A stretch of 64,000 nucleotides of DNA from Adhaeribacter swui. Lineage in GTDB: Bacteria; Bacteroidota; Bacteroidia; Cytophagales; Hymenobacteraceae. The stretch spans positions 1,550,001-1,614,000 of the forward strand of contig NZ_CP055156.1 in assembly GCF_014217805.1 (NCBI RefSeq), written 5' to 3'. Numbering within the stretch: position 1 is the stretch's first letter; every line of letters starts with the position of its first letter. The position numbers were made by a program, and so were the translations under genes. Shown piece after piece: positions 9,876 through 18,982 of this stretch. The notes under the pieces were generated by a model. The model worked only from the letters and a program-made list of their open reading frames with translations, was not told where the DNA came from and did not search any database.

Positions 9876-11828
9876 TTAGTTAACTGATGCTACGACTTTT
9901 GAATTGTTGCTCCCCTTTTTCAGGTAAGTATCCAGAAACTTTAGAATAGCACCGTAGCCTTTTATTTCGTTTTCTTTTTTTACAAAACCGTGCCCTTCAT
10001 CGGGGAAAACAATGTATTCTACGGGTACTTTATTTTTCTTTACGGCTGCCACAATTTCGTCGGATTCTACTTTTAATACCCGTGGGTCGTTGGCGCCCTG
10101 CAGAACGATAAGCGGTTTTTTAATTTTATGCGCAAAGAATAACGGCGATTTATTATAAAGGGCCACCGAATCGGTTTTAGGATTTCCTAATTCTGTATAA
10201 AGTGCCTCCCGGAAAGATTCCCAATAGGGCGGAATGCTATTTAAGGTACGAAGCCAGTTGGCTACGCCAAAAATATCTACCCCTACCGCAAATTCATCTG
10301 GAGTAAATGTTAAAGCGGCTAAAGTCATATAACCACCGTAACTACCGCCCAAAATGCCGATTTTATCTTGGTCAACATAGCCGGTTTGAACCAAGAATTT
10401 TTTAGAAGCCACACAATCTTTTAAATCCACATCGCCATGTTTTTTGTTATCGGCGGCATTAAATGTTTTACCATAACCCGAACTGCCCCGGTTGTTTACC
10501 GCTAACACTACGTAGCCATGGTTCACCACATATTGTAACAAAGGGTCATAACCCAGAGTCGTTTGTCCGCCCGGACCACCATGAATCCATAATAATGCCG
10601 GAAGTTTATCGCCGGCTTTTGTTCCTTTGGGAGTATACAGCAAAGAAGGAATTTCTAAACCATCGAAAGATTTGTACCGGATTACTTTACCGGCAACTAA
10701 ATCATCGGGGTTAATGGCTTTATTCATGGAATTGGTGAGAGCCTTAACTTCTTTCGTGCCGAAATTATAAACGTACAGATTATTAGGGGCTTTAGAACTA
10801 TTTACATAAAAGGCCATTAATTTACCGTCTTCCGAAATATTGATATCGTTGATATTGCCGGCGGGCATGGTGGGTAACTCTAAAAGTTTGTTCGATGCGG
10901 TTTCGTATATTTTAATTTGCGTTTGGGCATCATTGTTAATACCCGTAATCCGGTGTTTGCCATCGTAAGAAAAGTAAGTGTACATAATATCCCAATCGGC
11001 TTTTTCTACATCGGCGGTTTTACCGGAAGTTATGTCGTAACTTTTAACATACTTAAACTCGCTGTTCTCGTCGGTTAAAAAATATAATTGCTTATTATCC
11101 GGGGTAAAAATAGCCGGACTATAAATTACATTGCCTTTGTGCGGACTTAGATGCTTTAATTGTTTGGTGACTACATCATATAAATAAATGTCGGTATTAT
11201 TGGTAGTGATATTTTTAACTAAACCGATATAGCGTTTATCCCGCGAAATAGTAGTAGCATCTAACCCTGTGGTATTTTCTAATATTACCTTCGGAGTAAG
11301 CGTTTTTACGTCCATTTCGTAAACGTCGAAATAGCGATTATCACGCTTATTGCTGATAAAAAAGAAACTTTTTCTATCGTGCGCCCAGGTAAAGAATTGA
11401 GATTTGGCTTTGTCGCCGGGGGTTAAATCTTTGGTTGTGCCATCCAGATTTTGCACATACAAGTGGCTTATTTCATTTCCTCCCTTATCGCTGCTGTATA
11501 AAATACGCTCATCATCCGGAAAATAAGAAATAGTAAAAACGGAGTTAGTTGTAGAGCGGGTAAGTTGTTTTGGCTCGCCCCCATTTACCGGAATCTCAAA
11601 AGCATTGTAAATACCCGACTGATTGCTGGTGTAAAGAATCTTGCTGTTATCCGGCGAAAAATCGCTACCACCAATGGAAGTAGTAGCCATAAATTCCTCT
11701 ATGGTATAAGGTTTAGCCGGGGCTTGAGCGGTTAGCTTTTCTGATTTACTGGTTCCTGAATTATTACAGCCCGAAAGCAGAACTAGAATTAGAACTTGGC
11801 CACTAAAAAACTTCCATAAATTTTTCAT
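9876..11828 (-). CDS. S9-family prolyl oligopeptidase-like lipoprotein
   Basis: 650 residues. The N-terminus is a lipoprotein signal ending LLSGC (Cys21), so it should be anchored in an envelope membrane. Residues about 45-380 form a WD40/TolB-like beta-propeller of repeated SPDNSKILY-type blades. The C-terminal alpha/beta hydrolase domain carries the oxyanion region HGGPGG, the nucleophile Ser496 in GGSYGGYM, Asp581 in GANDPRV and His613 in EGHGF, the full S9 triad. Family members cleave oligopeptides or act as acylaminoacyl-peptidases. Monocistronic by context, with a hairpin at 9740-9771 downstream. The exact peptide specificity is not evident. Confidence 0.92.
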   Translation of the reverse strand: MKNLWKFFSGQVLILVLLSGCNNSGTSKSEKLTAQAPAKPYTIEEFMATTSIGGSDFSPDNSKILYTSNQSGIYNAFEIPVNGGEPKQLTRSTTNSVFTISYFPDDERILYSSDKGGNEISHLYVQNLDGTTKDLTPGDKAKSQFFTWAHDRKSFFFISNKRDNRYFDVYEMDVKTLTPKVILENTTGLDATTISRDKRYIGLVKNITTNNTDIYLYDVVTKQLKHLSPHKGNVIYSPAIFTPDNKQLYFLTDENSEFKYVKSYDITSGKTADVEKADWDIMYTYFSYDGKHRITGINNDAQTQIKIYETASNKLLELPTMPAGNINDINISEDGKLMAFYVNSSKAPNNLYVYNFGTKEVKALTNSMNKAINPDDLVAGKVIRYKSFDGLEIPSLLYTPKGTKAGDKLPALLWIHGGPGGQTTLGYDPLLQYVVNHGYVVLAVNNRGSSGYGKTFNAADNKKHGDVDLKDCVASKKFLVQTGYVDQDKIGILGGSYGGYMTLAALTFTPDEFAVGVDIFGVANWLRTLNSIPPYWESFREALYTELGNPKTDSVALYNKSPLFFAHKIKKPLIVLQGANDPRVLKVESDEIVAAVKKNKVPVEYIVFPDEGHGFVKKENEIKGYGAILKFLDTYLKKGSNNSKVVASVN

Positions 11829-12050
11829 AACAGGCGGGTTAGAGTTGTAGAGAAGGATTAGTATTAAATGTACATAAACGACTAGTAAGTAACAAGTTAT
11901 AAGTTAATATAAAGTTTGAATGAGGAATTAGTTTTAGGCGTAGTCTTATATAAATAAAGTAAGCTTGCCGGAGGTACAGCACTACTAAAACAAGGCCTAT
12001 TTACTGGTTAAATGATGGTATATCTCTATCAGGTATCAAGAAAATGGAAG

Positions 12051-12956
12051 CTAGTTACTTAACTTTTCCACGATCAGTTCGCAAATTTCGTGAGTGCGCA
12101 AAGCATCCTGGGCAGTAATTTGAGGCGAAGCAGTCGTACGAACCGCTTGTAAAAAATCATCGATCATGGCGTAAAAGCCGCGTTTTTGAAGAGTTGGTTC
12201 CCAATCGTTGCCACCTACACGGGTCGTGTTTTTCCCGGTTATAATTTCCAGATCGGCTACATTGTACGCTATTCTTTTTTCGGCAGCACTCATTATTTCT
12301 ACTTTTTCTTCGGTGGTGCCGGTATCGCGGTTCATAATGCCGATGGCAATGCCTTGGCTGTTTACTAATTGCACCACCAGGTGGTAAAGCATATTGTCTT
12401 GCTTTTTACCGTGTACAATTACATCCTCAATGCTATAAGGAAATAAATACCGCAAAGTATCTACCACGTGAATAAAATCTTCCACCACAAACCGCCTCAC
12501 CGTGTCGGGCAGAGCCCGTCGGTTTTTCTGCATAATAATCATCGTGGGGTTGAGCAGTTCTTTTAATTTCTGGTAAACCGGGGCATATCGCCGGTTAAAA
12601 CCTACGTGCAGCCATACTTTATTTTGCTCTGCTAACTCCAGCAACTGTTTAGAGGCCGCATAATTTAAAGTAATGGGCTTATCGACAAAAACCGGAATGC
12701 GGTGTTGCAATAGCTTTTCTACTATTTCACCATGCGCCTCCGTAGCCACGTGCACCATGGCACCATCCAGGCCACTGCTCAAGAAAGTTTCAAAATCGGA
12801 GTACAGGTTGGTAAAGCGGTATTGCTGCCCTAATTCGGCGAGTTTGCTGGTATTTTTTGAAAAAAGATGGACTTCTACGTCGGCCCGGCTGCTGATAACG
12901 GGCAGATACGCTTTTTGGGCAATGTCGCCTAAACCAATTACTCCTATTTTTAACAT
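12051..12956 (-). CDS. Gfo/Idh/MocA-family NAD(P)-dependent oxidoreductase
   Basis: 301 residues. The N-terminal Rossmann fold begins GVIGLGDIA (residues 5-13), and the family lysine motif is DKP at 92-94 (usually EKP). GFNRRYAP near 119-126 is typical of the substrate-binding half. The C-terminal domain is compact, as in the shorter members. Such enzymes oxidise or reduce sugars, inositols or similar polyols with a nucleotide cofactor. It is cytoplasmic, with no signal peptide. A repeat-rich gene-free region lies upstream and an S9 peptidase gene 222 bp downstream, so neighbours do not reveal the substrate. Confidence 0.9.
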   Translation of the reverse strand: MLKIGVIGLGDIAQKAYLPVISSRADVEVHLFSKNTSKLAELGQQYRFTNLYSDFETFLSSGLDGAMVHVATEAHGEIVEKLLQHRIPVFVDKPITLNYAASKQLLELAEQNKVWLHVGFNRRYAPVYQKLKELLNPTMIIMQKNRRALPDTVRRFVVEDFIHVVDTLRYLFPYSIEDVIVHGKKQDNMLYHLVVQLVNSQGIAIGIMNRDTGTTEEKVEIMSAAEKRIAYNVADLEIITGKNTTRVGGNDWEPTLQKRGFYAMIDDFLQAVRTTASPQITAQDALRTHEICELIVEKLSN

Positions 12957-13082
12957 CTCGGCAGTAAGTTTTTCTTGATTTTTTTAAATTTTTAGATTTT
13001 TGAAAGGTAGAAATTCTTTTTGAGAAAGGCCGAAGCGCCAAGCATTTCTTGCGCAACTACCAGTAGTTAGCAGTTTTTAGTT

Positions 13083-13644
13083 GTTCTTTGGAGCCGGTTC
13101 CCGTCTCCAGGCTGTGGCGCTGTCTTGCTCGACAAGTAACCAGTTTGCCTCGTGGCCGGCAGACCCCGTTTGGCTCTTTCGGGCTGGTCTAAGCTTGTTT
13201 TATTCGTGCCTCACAATGCTGCGCACCACAACCTTAGAAGGCCCTTCACAGCCAAACTGATGTCGTTTACTTGTAGCGAAGGCTTTTCTGGTGCATATTA
13301 ATTAGAATAGGAAATGGAGAAGTCATATTTGATAATTTTTACCAACTACAATATTAGAATTAATCATATTATCTCTATTCCTCTCATCTGGATAAAACAA
13401 TAACTATAAGTAACTGACGTCAGTTTGGCTCAGGAGTACCTGCCAGGGTTCCGGTTTTGCGCAGCCACATTCCGCAGCGGAGCGAGGGAAGGAGCGAAAA
13501 GTAACAGCCGCATCTCCTCCCCTGTTCTTAGGGGAGGTGCCGCAGGCGGAGGGGTTAAACGAGGCCCGCCGGCCACGAGGCAAACTCAGCCGTATTTAAT
13601 AAGATGGAATCTGCGACTGGAGACTTGAAAAGGCTCCTAAGAAC
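13083..13644. repeat. About 89-bp diverged inverted repeats flanking 385 bp
   Basis: Copy 1 (13083-13171) and the reverse complement of copy 2 (13557-13644) align over their full 89 and 88 bp. Shared blocks are GTTCTT-n-GGAGCC, TCTCCAG and AGTTTGCCTCGTGGCCGGC (19 bp exact), and the last 30 bp differ at three positions. The arrangement resembles long terminal inverted repeats of a small non-coding element or two opposed copies of a dispersed repeat. Confidence 0.7.
13516..13556. repeat. GC-rich intergenic hairpin repeat
   Basis: CCTCCCC (13516-13522) pairs with GGGGAGG (13531-13537) and is followed by TGCCGCAGGCGGAGGGGTT. A related form, CTCCCCTCC...GGCGGGGCAGGGGTG, recurs at 18315-18347. Both look like members of the dispersed CCCCTCC/GGGGAGG intergenic repeats common in Bacteroidota genomes. 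Confidence 0.6.
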
Positions 13645-13806
13645 CTATCCCGACCAGTAACCTGCCTGCTATTTAAAAATACATTTACTATTAAGAATTA
13701 CTTCTGTAGGTACCAGTAGTTGTTTGCTATTCAACTAACATAGTATGTACTTTAAACTAATTCTATCGGCGTATTTCGTAAAAATTAGTTTTAATCATGA
13801 AATCTC

Positions 13807-14220
13807 ATGTGGTGGATCTATGCACTTTTGTCGGCGGTATTTGCCGCTCTTACAGCTCTTTTTGCTAAAGTCGGGATAAAAGGCGTGGACTCGGATCTGG
13901 CTACGGCTATCCGCACCGTAGTCATCCTGATACTGGCCTGGGCCATTGTATTTTTTAAGAAAAGTTCTTTTGGCTTGTTCGAACTCACCAAAACCAATTG
14001 GGCTTTCCTGATTTTATCGGGTTGCGCAACAGGTCTTTCCTGGATATTCTATTTTAAAGCCTTACAAGTAGGCAAAGTATCGCAGGTGGCGCCCGTAGAT
14101 AAATTAAGCGTAGCCATTGCCATTGTGCTGTCGGTAGTATTTTTAGGCGAACCGCTGACTTTAAAAACAGCGCTGGGAGCCGGCTTTATTATATTGGGCA
14201 CTTTCGTATTAATTGCCTGA
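13807..14220 (+). CDS. EamA-family (DMT) small membrane transporter
   Basis: 137 residues with five hydrophobic segments, from WWIYALLSAVFAALTALFAK at the N-terminus to GAGFIILGTFVLI at the C-terminus. This is a single EamA repeat, half the usual ten-helix transporter, so it should act as a dimer, as in the small COG2510-type proteins. Motifs such as LSWIFYFKALQVGK and DKLSVAIAIVLSVVFLGE are typical of the family. Substrate is unknown; relatives export metabolites or amino acids. It is convergent with the esterase gene, and its stop codon lies in a hairpin. Confidence 0.85.
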   Translation: MWWIYALLSAVFAALTALFAKVGIKGVDSDLATAIRTVVILILAWAIVFFKKSSFGLFELTKTNWAFLILSGCATGLSWIFYFKALQVGKVSQVAPVDKLSVAIAIVLSVVFLGEPLTLKTALGAGFIILGTFVLIA

Positions 14221-14248
14221 AGCATGTTTGATGATGCTTCAGGCAATT
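14211..14248. terminator. Bidirectional hairpin between convergent genes
   Basis: A perfect 15-bp inverted repeat, AATTGCCTGAAGCAT (14211-14225) with its complement at 14234-14248 and an 8-nt loop. The stem includes the last codons and TGA stop of the transporter gene. The esterase gene ends at 14259 from the other side. No clear T-run follows on either strand, so it may act as a 3'-end stabiliser more than as a classic terminator. Confidence 0.6.
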
Positions 14249-14258
14249 GCACGACAAC

Positions 14259-14891
14259 TTACTTCTTAATCGCTTTAAAAACCTCCTGCGCCAAAACGGC
14301 ATCACCTTCGGCGTTCGGGTGAATGCCATCCGGAGCCGTTGCTTCCTGGTTCAGCATGGGCGTATACAAATCAATGATGGACACTTTGGCTTTTTTAGCG
14401 ATTTTTTCGATCATCGGCAGCATTTCGTCTTTAATTACGGCAGGGCGGATGTTGAAATTTTCGCGGTAAGCTGGCATGGGTTTGCAGATATAAACCTTCG
14501 GCTTATTCGGTAATTTTTTAAAAGATTGAATAAGCTCCACGTAGTCTTTTTCAAACTCAGCTTTGTATTGCCAGTTTTGGGGCTTGGAGTCGTTGGTACC
14601 CAGTTTAATGACCACTACATCGGGCTGCCATTGCAGCACTTCCTGGTATCTTGCTTCTTTCCAATAAGGGTAATCACCTTTTTTTAATAGCGTACGACCG
14701 CTAATACCATAATTTTTTACGTCGTAGGTATCGCCAAGCAAAGTTTGCAACTGCTCCGGATACGTTTTACCGGTTTCGATGCCGATACCTTCGGTAATAC
14801 TGTTTCCCACGCAAGCTACTTTGGTTTTAGTTTGGGCAAACCCGATAAAAGGGAGAATAAATAAAAGAACCAGGACAAACCAGTTTTTCAT
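14259..14891 (-). CDS. Secreted SGNH/GDSL hydrolase (sialate O-acetylesterase-like)
   Basis: 210 residues with a signal peptide (MKNWFVLVLLFILPFIGFAQ). Block I is VACVGNSITEG with nucleophile Ser31. The oxyanion glycine and asparagine lie in YGISGRTLL and IKLGTNDS, and the Asp188/His191 pair is in DGIHPNAEG. All four SGNH blocks are present, so the enzyme should be active. Family members remove O-acetyl or other acyl groups from carbohydrates. Location is periplasmic or outer surface. It is divergent from the TonB-dependent receptor gene, which could supply the same carbohydrate, though that link is only inferred. Confidence 0.9.
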   Translation of the reverse strand: MKNWFVLVLLFILPFIGFAQTKTKVACVGNSITEGIGIETGKTYPEQLQTLLGDTYDVKNYGISGRTLLKKGDYPYWKEARYQEVLQWQPDVVVIKLGTNDSKPQNWQYKAEFEKDYVELIQSFKKLPNKPKVYICKPMPAYRENFNIRPAVIKDEMLPMIEKIAKKAKVSIIDLYTPMLNQEATAPDGIHPNAEGDAVLAQEVFKAIKK

Positions 14892-15097
14892 AAATGTGTT
14901 AGAATAAGATGAATGATGGTGGATTAGATTCCTAAAGAAACAAAGAAATTAACAAGCTGCCAATAATCTTATAAAAGAGGCTGTTTAAACTATCTAATTC
15001 GTAAAAAGCCCCGTATGCATAGGTATTGCCTGATTTTTTAGTAATTCTTTTGATTTAAAACTTCGGCAGGATTAGGAATTTTAAAAATTTAAATTTT

Positions 15098-17875
15098 ATG
15101 CGGAAACACTACTACTTTCTCTTATTGGGCTTGTTATTCTTTTTTTCTGGGGCAGCTATGGCTCAAAGCCTGCGCGGCCGCGTAACCGATGCGCAAACCG
15201 GCGAAGCTTTGCCCGGCGTTACCATTGCGGTAGCCAATACTACCACCGGCACCACCACCGACACCCGGGGCGATTATACCTTGCCTTTAACCAACGGCCC
15301 GCACCAGGTGCAGTTTTCTTTTATTGGCTACAACACGCAAATCCGGGAAATAACCATTAACAACAACGAGGTAACTTTAAATATTGCTCTGGCCTCCGGC
15401 ACGCAAACCCTTACCGACGTGGTAATTGTGGGTTCCCGCTCTACCCAAATCCGCTCGAACGTAGAAACTGTAGCGCCCATTGATGTGATTTCGGTGCGGG
15501 AACTGCAAGCCTCCGGCCAGATTGAGCCTACCCAAATGATGAACATGGTGGCACCCTCGTTTAATTCGGCGCGACAGTCGCTGGCCGATGGTACCGACCA
15601 CATTGACCCGGCTACTCTACGCGGCTTAGGACCCGACCAGGTATTAGTATTATTAAACGGGAAACGCCGGCATAACCAGGCTTTGATTAACGTAAACGGT
15701 ACTGTAGGTCGCGGCTCGGTGGGCACCGATTTAAATACCATTCCGGTAGCCGGTATTGAACGCATTGAAGTTTTACGCGAAGGAGCTTCGTCGCAGTACG
15801 GTTCCGATGCCATTGCGGGCGTGGTAAACGTAGTAATGAAAAAAGACACCGGCACCACGGCTAATTTGCACGTAGGTCAGTTTTACGAAGGCGATGGCGC
15901 GAATGCGCAACTGGGCGTGTACCACGGCATTAAAGTAGGTAGCAAAGGCAGCATTGGTTTAGCCGCCGATGTGCGCTTCCGGGAAGGTACCAACCGCGCC
16001 GGCCGCTATACCGGCCCGGTATACCAGAACTGGAACGTGAGTCAGGGAGCCAACGAAAGTACCGCCGATTGGCTGGCTCGTCGACAGAACCTCTATAGCC
16101 AGGACCAGGCTTTAATTACGCAAAACAATTTTAACCTCGAAAATAACATTCTGGTGGGTAACTCCGACGTGAACAATTTTGGCGGGATGCTCAACGGAAA
16201 TTTAAAAATTTCGCCGAAAACCGAAGTTTACTTTACCGGTGTGCTCAACTACCGCCAAGGCCAGGCCGCTGGTTTTTACCGCTACCCGTACCAAACCACC
16301 CAGAATATTCCGGAAATCTACCCGAATGGTTATTTGCCCGAAATTCATTCTACGCTCTGGGACCGCTCCGGCCTGGTGGGTATTGGTGGCGAATGGGGTA
16401 AAGGCTGGCGCTGGGATTTATCGAACGTAATCGGGGGTAATTCTTTCAGGTTCGATATCGAAAATTCGCTGAACGCGTCGCAGTTTGCCTTGAAAGAAGC
16501 TGCTCCTACCGAATTTTACGCCGGTACGGTTAAGTTCAACCAAAATACCTCCGACTTTGGCGTTTCCAAAGATTTTGGGCAGCAAATAGGCGTGCAATCT
16601 TTTAACGTGGCCGGTGGGGTATCGTACCGCCTGGATAATTACCAGATTTTGGCCGGCGAAGAAGCTTCTTACCGCAACTATGCGCCGGAATCCGGTAGAG
16701 GTGGTGGGGCGCAGGTATTTCCGGGTTACCAGCCCGCCAACGAAGTAAACGAAACCCGCAACGTTTTTGCCGGCTATTTAGATCTGGAAACCGACCTCAC
16801 CGACAAGTTACTTTTAAACGCTGCCGGTCGCTACGAGAACTACAGCGACTTTGGGGGTAATGTAGCCGGTAAGTTAAGTGCCCGCTATAAGTTTGCCGAA
16901 TTCTTCTCGTTGCGTGGTACTATTTCCAACGGTTTCCGGGCACCTTCTATTCACCAGCGGTATTACAGCGCTATTTCTACGGTGTTTGTTTCGGTACCCG
17001 GCCAGGGCTTGCAGCCGCGGCAGCAAGGCACGTTCCGCAACGACAGTCCGGTAGCGGCCGCGTTTGGCATTCCGTCGCTGAAAGCCGAAAAATCCACGAA
17101 CTACAGCTTGGGCATTACCTCACAGCTTTTACCCAACATGACTTTAACCGTAGATGCTTACCAGATTGATATACGGGACCGCATTGTATTAACCGGGCAG
17201 TTTCAGCGGGGTACTTCGGCCGTAGGGCAACAGGTTTCGGCGCTGCTGGATGCCGCCGGGCAAACCGATGTGCAAGCCGCCATCTTTTTCACCAACGCCG
17301 TGAACACCCGCACCCAAGGCGTAGATGTGGTGCTATCCGCTGATTATGCCGTCGGCGCCGGTACCCTCACCGCCACTTTGGCGGGTAACTTAAACCAAAC
17401 TGAAGTGCGCGGCGACCCCAAAGTTTCAGAAACTTTACCATCGGATGTGTTCGGGAATGTTTTGTTTAACCGGCAGGAACGCGGCCGTTTAGAGTGGTCG
17501 CAGCCGCGCAGCAAGTTTACTTTGGGCGGTACGTACCGCCTCAGCAAATTTAGCTCTACCCTGCGCATTACCCGTTTCGGCGAAGTAAAAACTTTTGACC
17601 CCAACTCCGCCCAACTCGACGAGGATTTCTCGCCCAAAACCGCCACGGATTTAAATGTAAGTTACCGCTTAAACAAATGGCTGCAAGTTACCCTGGGCGG
17701 CAACAACATTTTCGACGTGTATCCGGATAAATTAGAAGTGACGCAGTATCCAACGGCTAATAACCCTACCTCGCTGGATAATTCTTCGTTCGGCCGGTTT
17801 GTGTATAGCCGTACGGCTACGCAGTTTGGCTTTAATGGCGGGTATTATTATGGTAGTTTGGCGTTTAATTTTTAA
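15098..17875 (+). CDS. TonB-dependent outer-membrane receptor with carboxypeptidase-regulatory-like N-terminus
   Basis: 925 residues. The signal peptide (LLLGLLFFFSGAAMAQ) is followed by a CarboxypepD_reg-like domain (about 24-110, starting LRGRVTDAQTGEALPGVT), a plug domain (about 118-240, with TLRGLGPDQVLVLLNGKRRH and REGASSQYGSDAIAGVVNVV) and a C-terminal beta-barrel ending in Phe. It would import a ligand across the outer membrane using TonB energy. No SusD-like partner follows, so this is not a typical Sus pair. An A/T-only palindromic tract lies immediately before the ATG. Confidence 0.92.
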   Translation: MRKHYYFLLLGLLFFFSGAAMAQSLRGRVTDAQTGEALPGVTIAVANTTTGTTTDTRGDYTLPLTNGPHQVQFSFIGYNTQIREITINNNEVTLNIALASGTQTLTDVVIVGSRSTQIRSNVETVAPIDVISVRELQASGQIEPTQMMNMVAPSFNSARQSLADGTDHIDPATLRGLGPDQVLVLLNGKRRHNQALINVNGTVGRGSVGTDLNTIPVAGIERIEVLREGASSQYGSDAIAGVVNVVMKKDTGTTANLHVGQFYEGDGANAQLGVYHGIKVGSKGSIGLAADVRFREGTNRAGRYTGPVYQNWNVSQGANESTADWLARRQNLYSQDQALITQNNFNLENNILVGNSDVNNFGGMLNGNLKISPKTEVYFTGVLNYRQGQAAGFYRYPYQTTQNIPEIYPNGYLPEIHSTLWDRSGLVGIGGEWGKGWRWDLSNVIGGNSFRFDIENSLNASQFALKEAAPTEFYAGTVKFNQNTSDFGVSKDFGQQIGVQSFNVAGGVSYRLDNYQILAGEEASYRNYAPESGRGGGAQVFPGYQPANEVNETRNVFAGYLDLETDLTDKLLLNAAGRYENYSDFGGNVAGKLSARYKFAEFFSLRGTISNGFRAPSIHQRYYSAISTVFVSVPGQGLQPRQQGTFRNDSPVAAAFGIPSLKAEKSTNYSLGITSQLLPNMTLTVDAYQIDIRDRIVLTGQFQRGTSAVGQQVSALLDAAGQTDVQAAIFFTNAVNTRTQGVDVVLSADYAVGAGTLTATLAGNLNQTEVRGDPKVSETLPSDVFGNVLFNRQERGRLEWSQPRSKFTLGGTYRLSKFSSTLRITRFGEVKTFDPNSAQLDEDFSPKTATDLNVSYRLNKWLQVTLGGNNIFDVYPDKLEVTQYPTANNPTSLDNSSFGRFVYSRTATQFGFNGGYYYGSLAFNF

Positions 17876-18405
17876 AAAATTATTTTATCTAATTAGGCCC
17901 TATGGCCGGATTTATTTCCGTGCCTTTCGAATCAAGTACAACTATGGCGCGGAAGTTACTTCCGTGACTTTTGAATCAGAGCATGTAGAAAATTCTCGTT
18001 CGCATAGTGGCTGTATGAGCTTTGATTGCTAAGTGAAGTTGTTTCATTGCTCAGGTCTTGTTCTTTTTGTCTTGATACAAAGTAAGAAGGCCCGAACCCC
18101 CAGAACCAAAAAAATCAAGACGTTAAAAACTCGCGGAACAACAGAACAGTTTAGCGTCATTTCTTGCACCTGGTTACCTCTGTTTGTTGCATATTTAGTT
18201 GGCAACTATTTACTGCACCTGGCTAGAGCTATCTGTTGCATAGTTGATTAGCAGAATTTTAAATTTTTTAAAATTTGAAAGACGAACATTTACTGAATGG
18301 TATATGCCAGTAAGCTCCCCTCCTTAGATAAGGCGGGGCAGGGGTGATTAACTTTTGCAGCTAAACCAAACACTTTACTTTACTTCAACTAATTTTCAGT
18401 TACTC
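17876..18405. repeat. 530-bp region of degenerate dispersed repeats
   Basis: No convincing gene. Visible pieces: a tandem imperfect unit around TTCCGTGACTTTTGAATCA (about 17915-17978), with the hairpin CGGAAG-TTA-CTTCCG inside; GTCTTGAT (18069-18076) pairing with ATCAAGAC (18114-18121); an A/T palindrome near 18257-18279; and a CTCCCCTCC/GGGGCAGGGGTG repeat at 18315-18347. These resemble remnants of dispersed intergenic repeats; the two short open frames over them are not protein-like. Confidence 0.6.
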
Positions 18406-18909
18406 TTAACTAAAGATTAATTTACTTTCCACAGAACGCCCGCGTACTTGTAAGTTCGTCCGGTAACCAAACACATATACGCACCCTATAAAAAACAACT
18501 GCAACGGAACCCGGAACCACAAATAGCTTAAACCCGGACCAGTAAAATCAGCATTTGGAATATCAACGTGCTTTAGGGCTGCTAACACGTTGGCCGGTAA
18601 AACCGCTATCAGGAATAAAATTAAAAGCAAACTGCTGCTTTTTCTAAATTTTGGGAACAACAAGCCCAGCCCCAAAACTATTTCTAACATACCGGTTACA
18701 TACACCCAGGCTGCTTTGGCCGGTAAAAAATCGGGAAGAGTAAGAACCATGCCTTGGGTTAAGTAAAAATGCGAGGTGCCGGTAAACAGTAGCATGGCGC
18801 ATAGAGCTATCCGGCCGGCTTGCGCAACGGAAGAGTACGTTTTTTTTAAAATTTTGCTTAAGAGGAGCGTTAAAGAAAATACCGCGAGCAATATTACCAA
18901 TGGAATCAT
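18406..18909 (-). CDS. DoxX-like integral membrane protein
   Basis: 167 residues with about five hydrophobic helices. GRIALCAMLLFTGTSHF and YVTGMLEIVLGLGLLFPKFR match the DoxX-like pattern. Members of this family sit in the inner membrane and are often linked to oxidative stress or thiosulfate metabolism, but individual roles are rarely known. It lies 73 bp after the Crp-family gene on the same strand, so the two probably form an operon and the regulator may control it. Confidence 0.75.
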   Translation of the reverse strand: MIPLVILLAVFSLTLLLSKILKKTYSSVAQAGRIALCAMLLFTGTSHFYLTQGMVLTLPDFLPAKAAWVYVTGMLEIVLGLGLLFPKFRKSSSLLLILFLIAVLPANVLAALKHVDIPNADFTGPGLSYLWFRVPLQLFFIGCVYVFGYRTNLQVRGRSVESKLIFS

Positions 18910-18982
18910 AGCTTTAAAGTTTTAAGTGAAACCAGATGTTAGCAAAGGTAAAGGCCGTACTACCCGGAATAAATGATGTATG

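Larger units (their letters stand above)
12957..13806. other. 850-bp repeat-rich region without a convincing gene
   Basis: Between divergent genes. It holds two inverted copies of an about 89-bp sequence (13083-13171 and 13557-13644), a GC-rich hairpin repeat (13516-13556) and A/T palindromes near 12981-12994. Short open frames here are built on the repeats and show no protein-like character. Confidence 0.7.

Noticed and set aside
13425-13628. 67-codon plus-strand frame in the repeat region
   Set aside because: It is built across the GC-rich hairpin and the second inverted-repeat copy and has low-complexity Arg/Gly-rich sequence with no protein-like pattern.
17799-18251. Two 70-odd-codon frames after the TonB receptor gene
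   Set aside because: They run over repeat remnants and the receptor's own 3' end, and are not protein-like.
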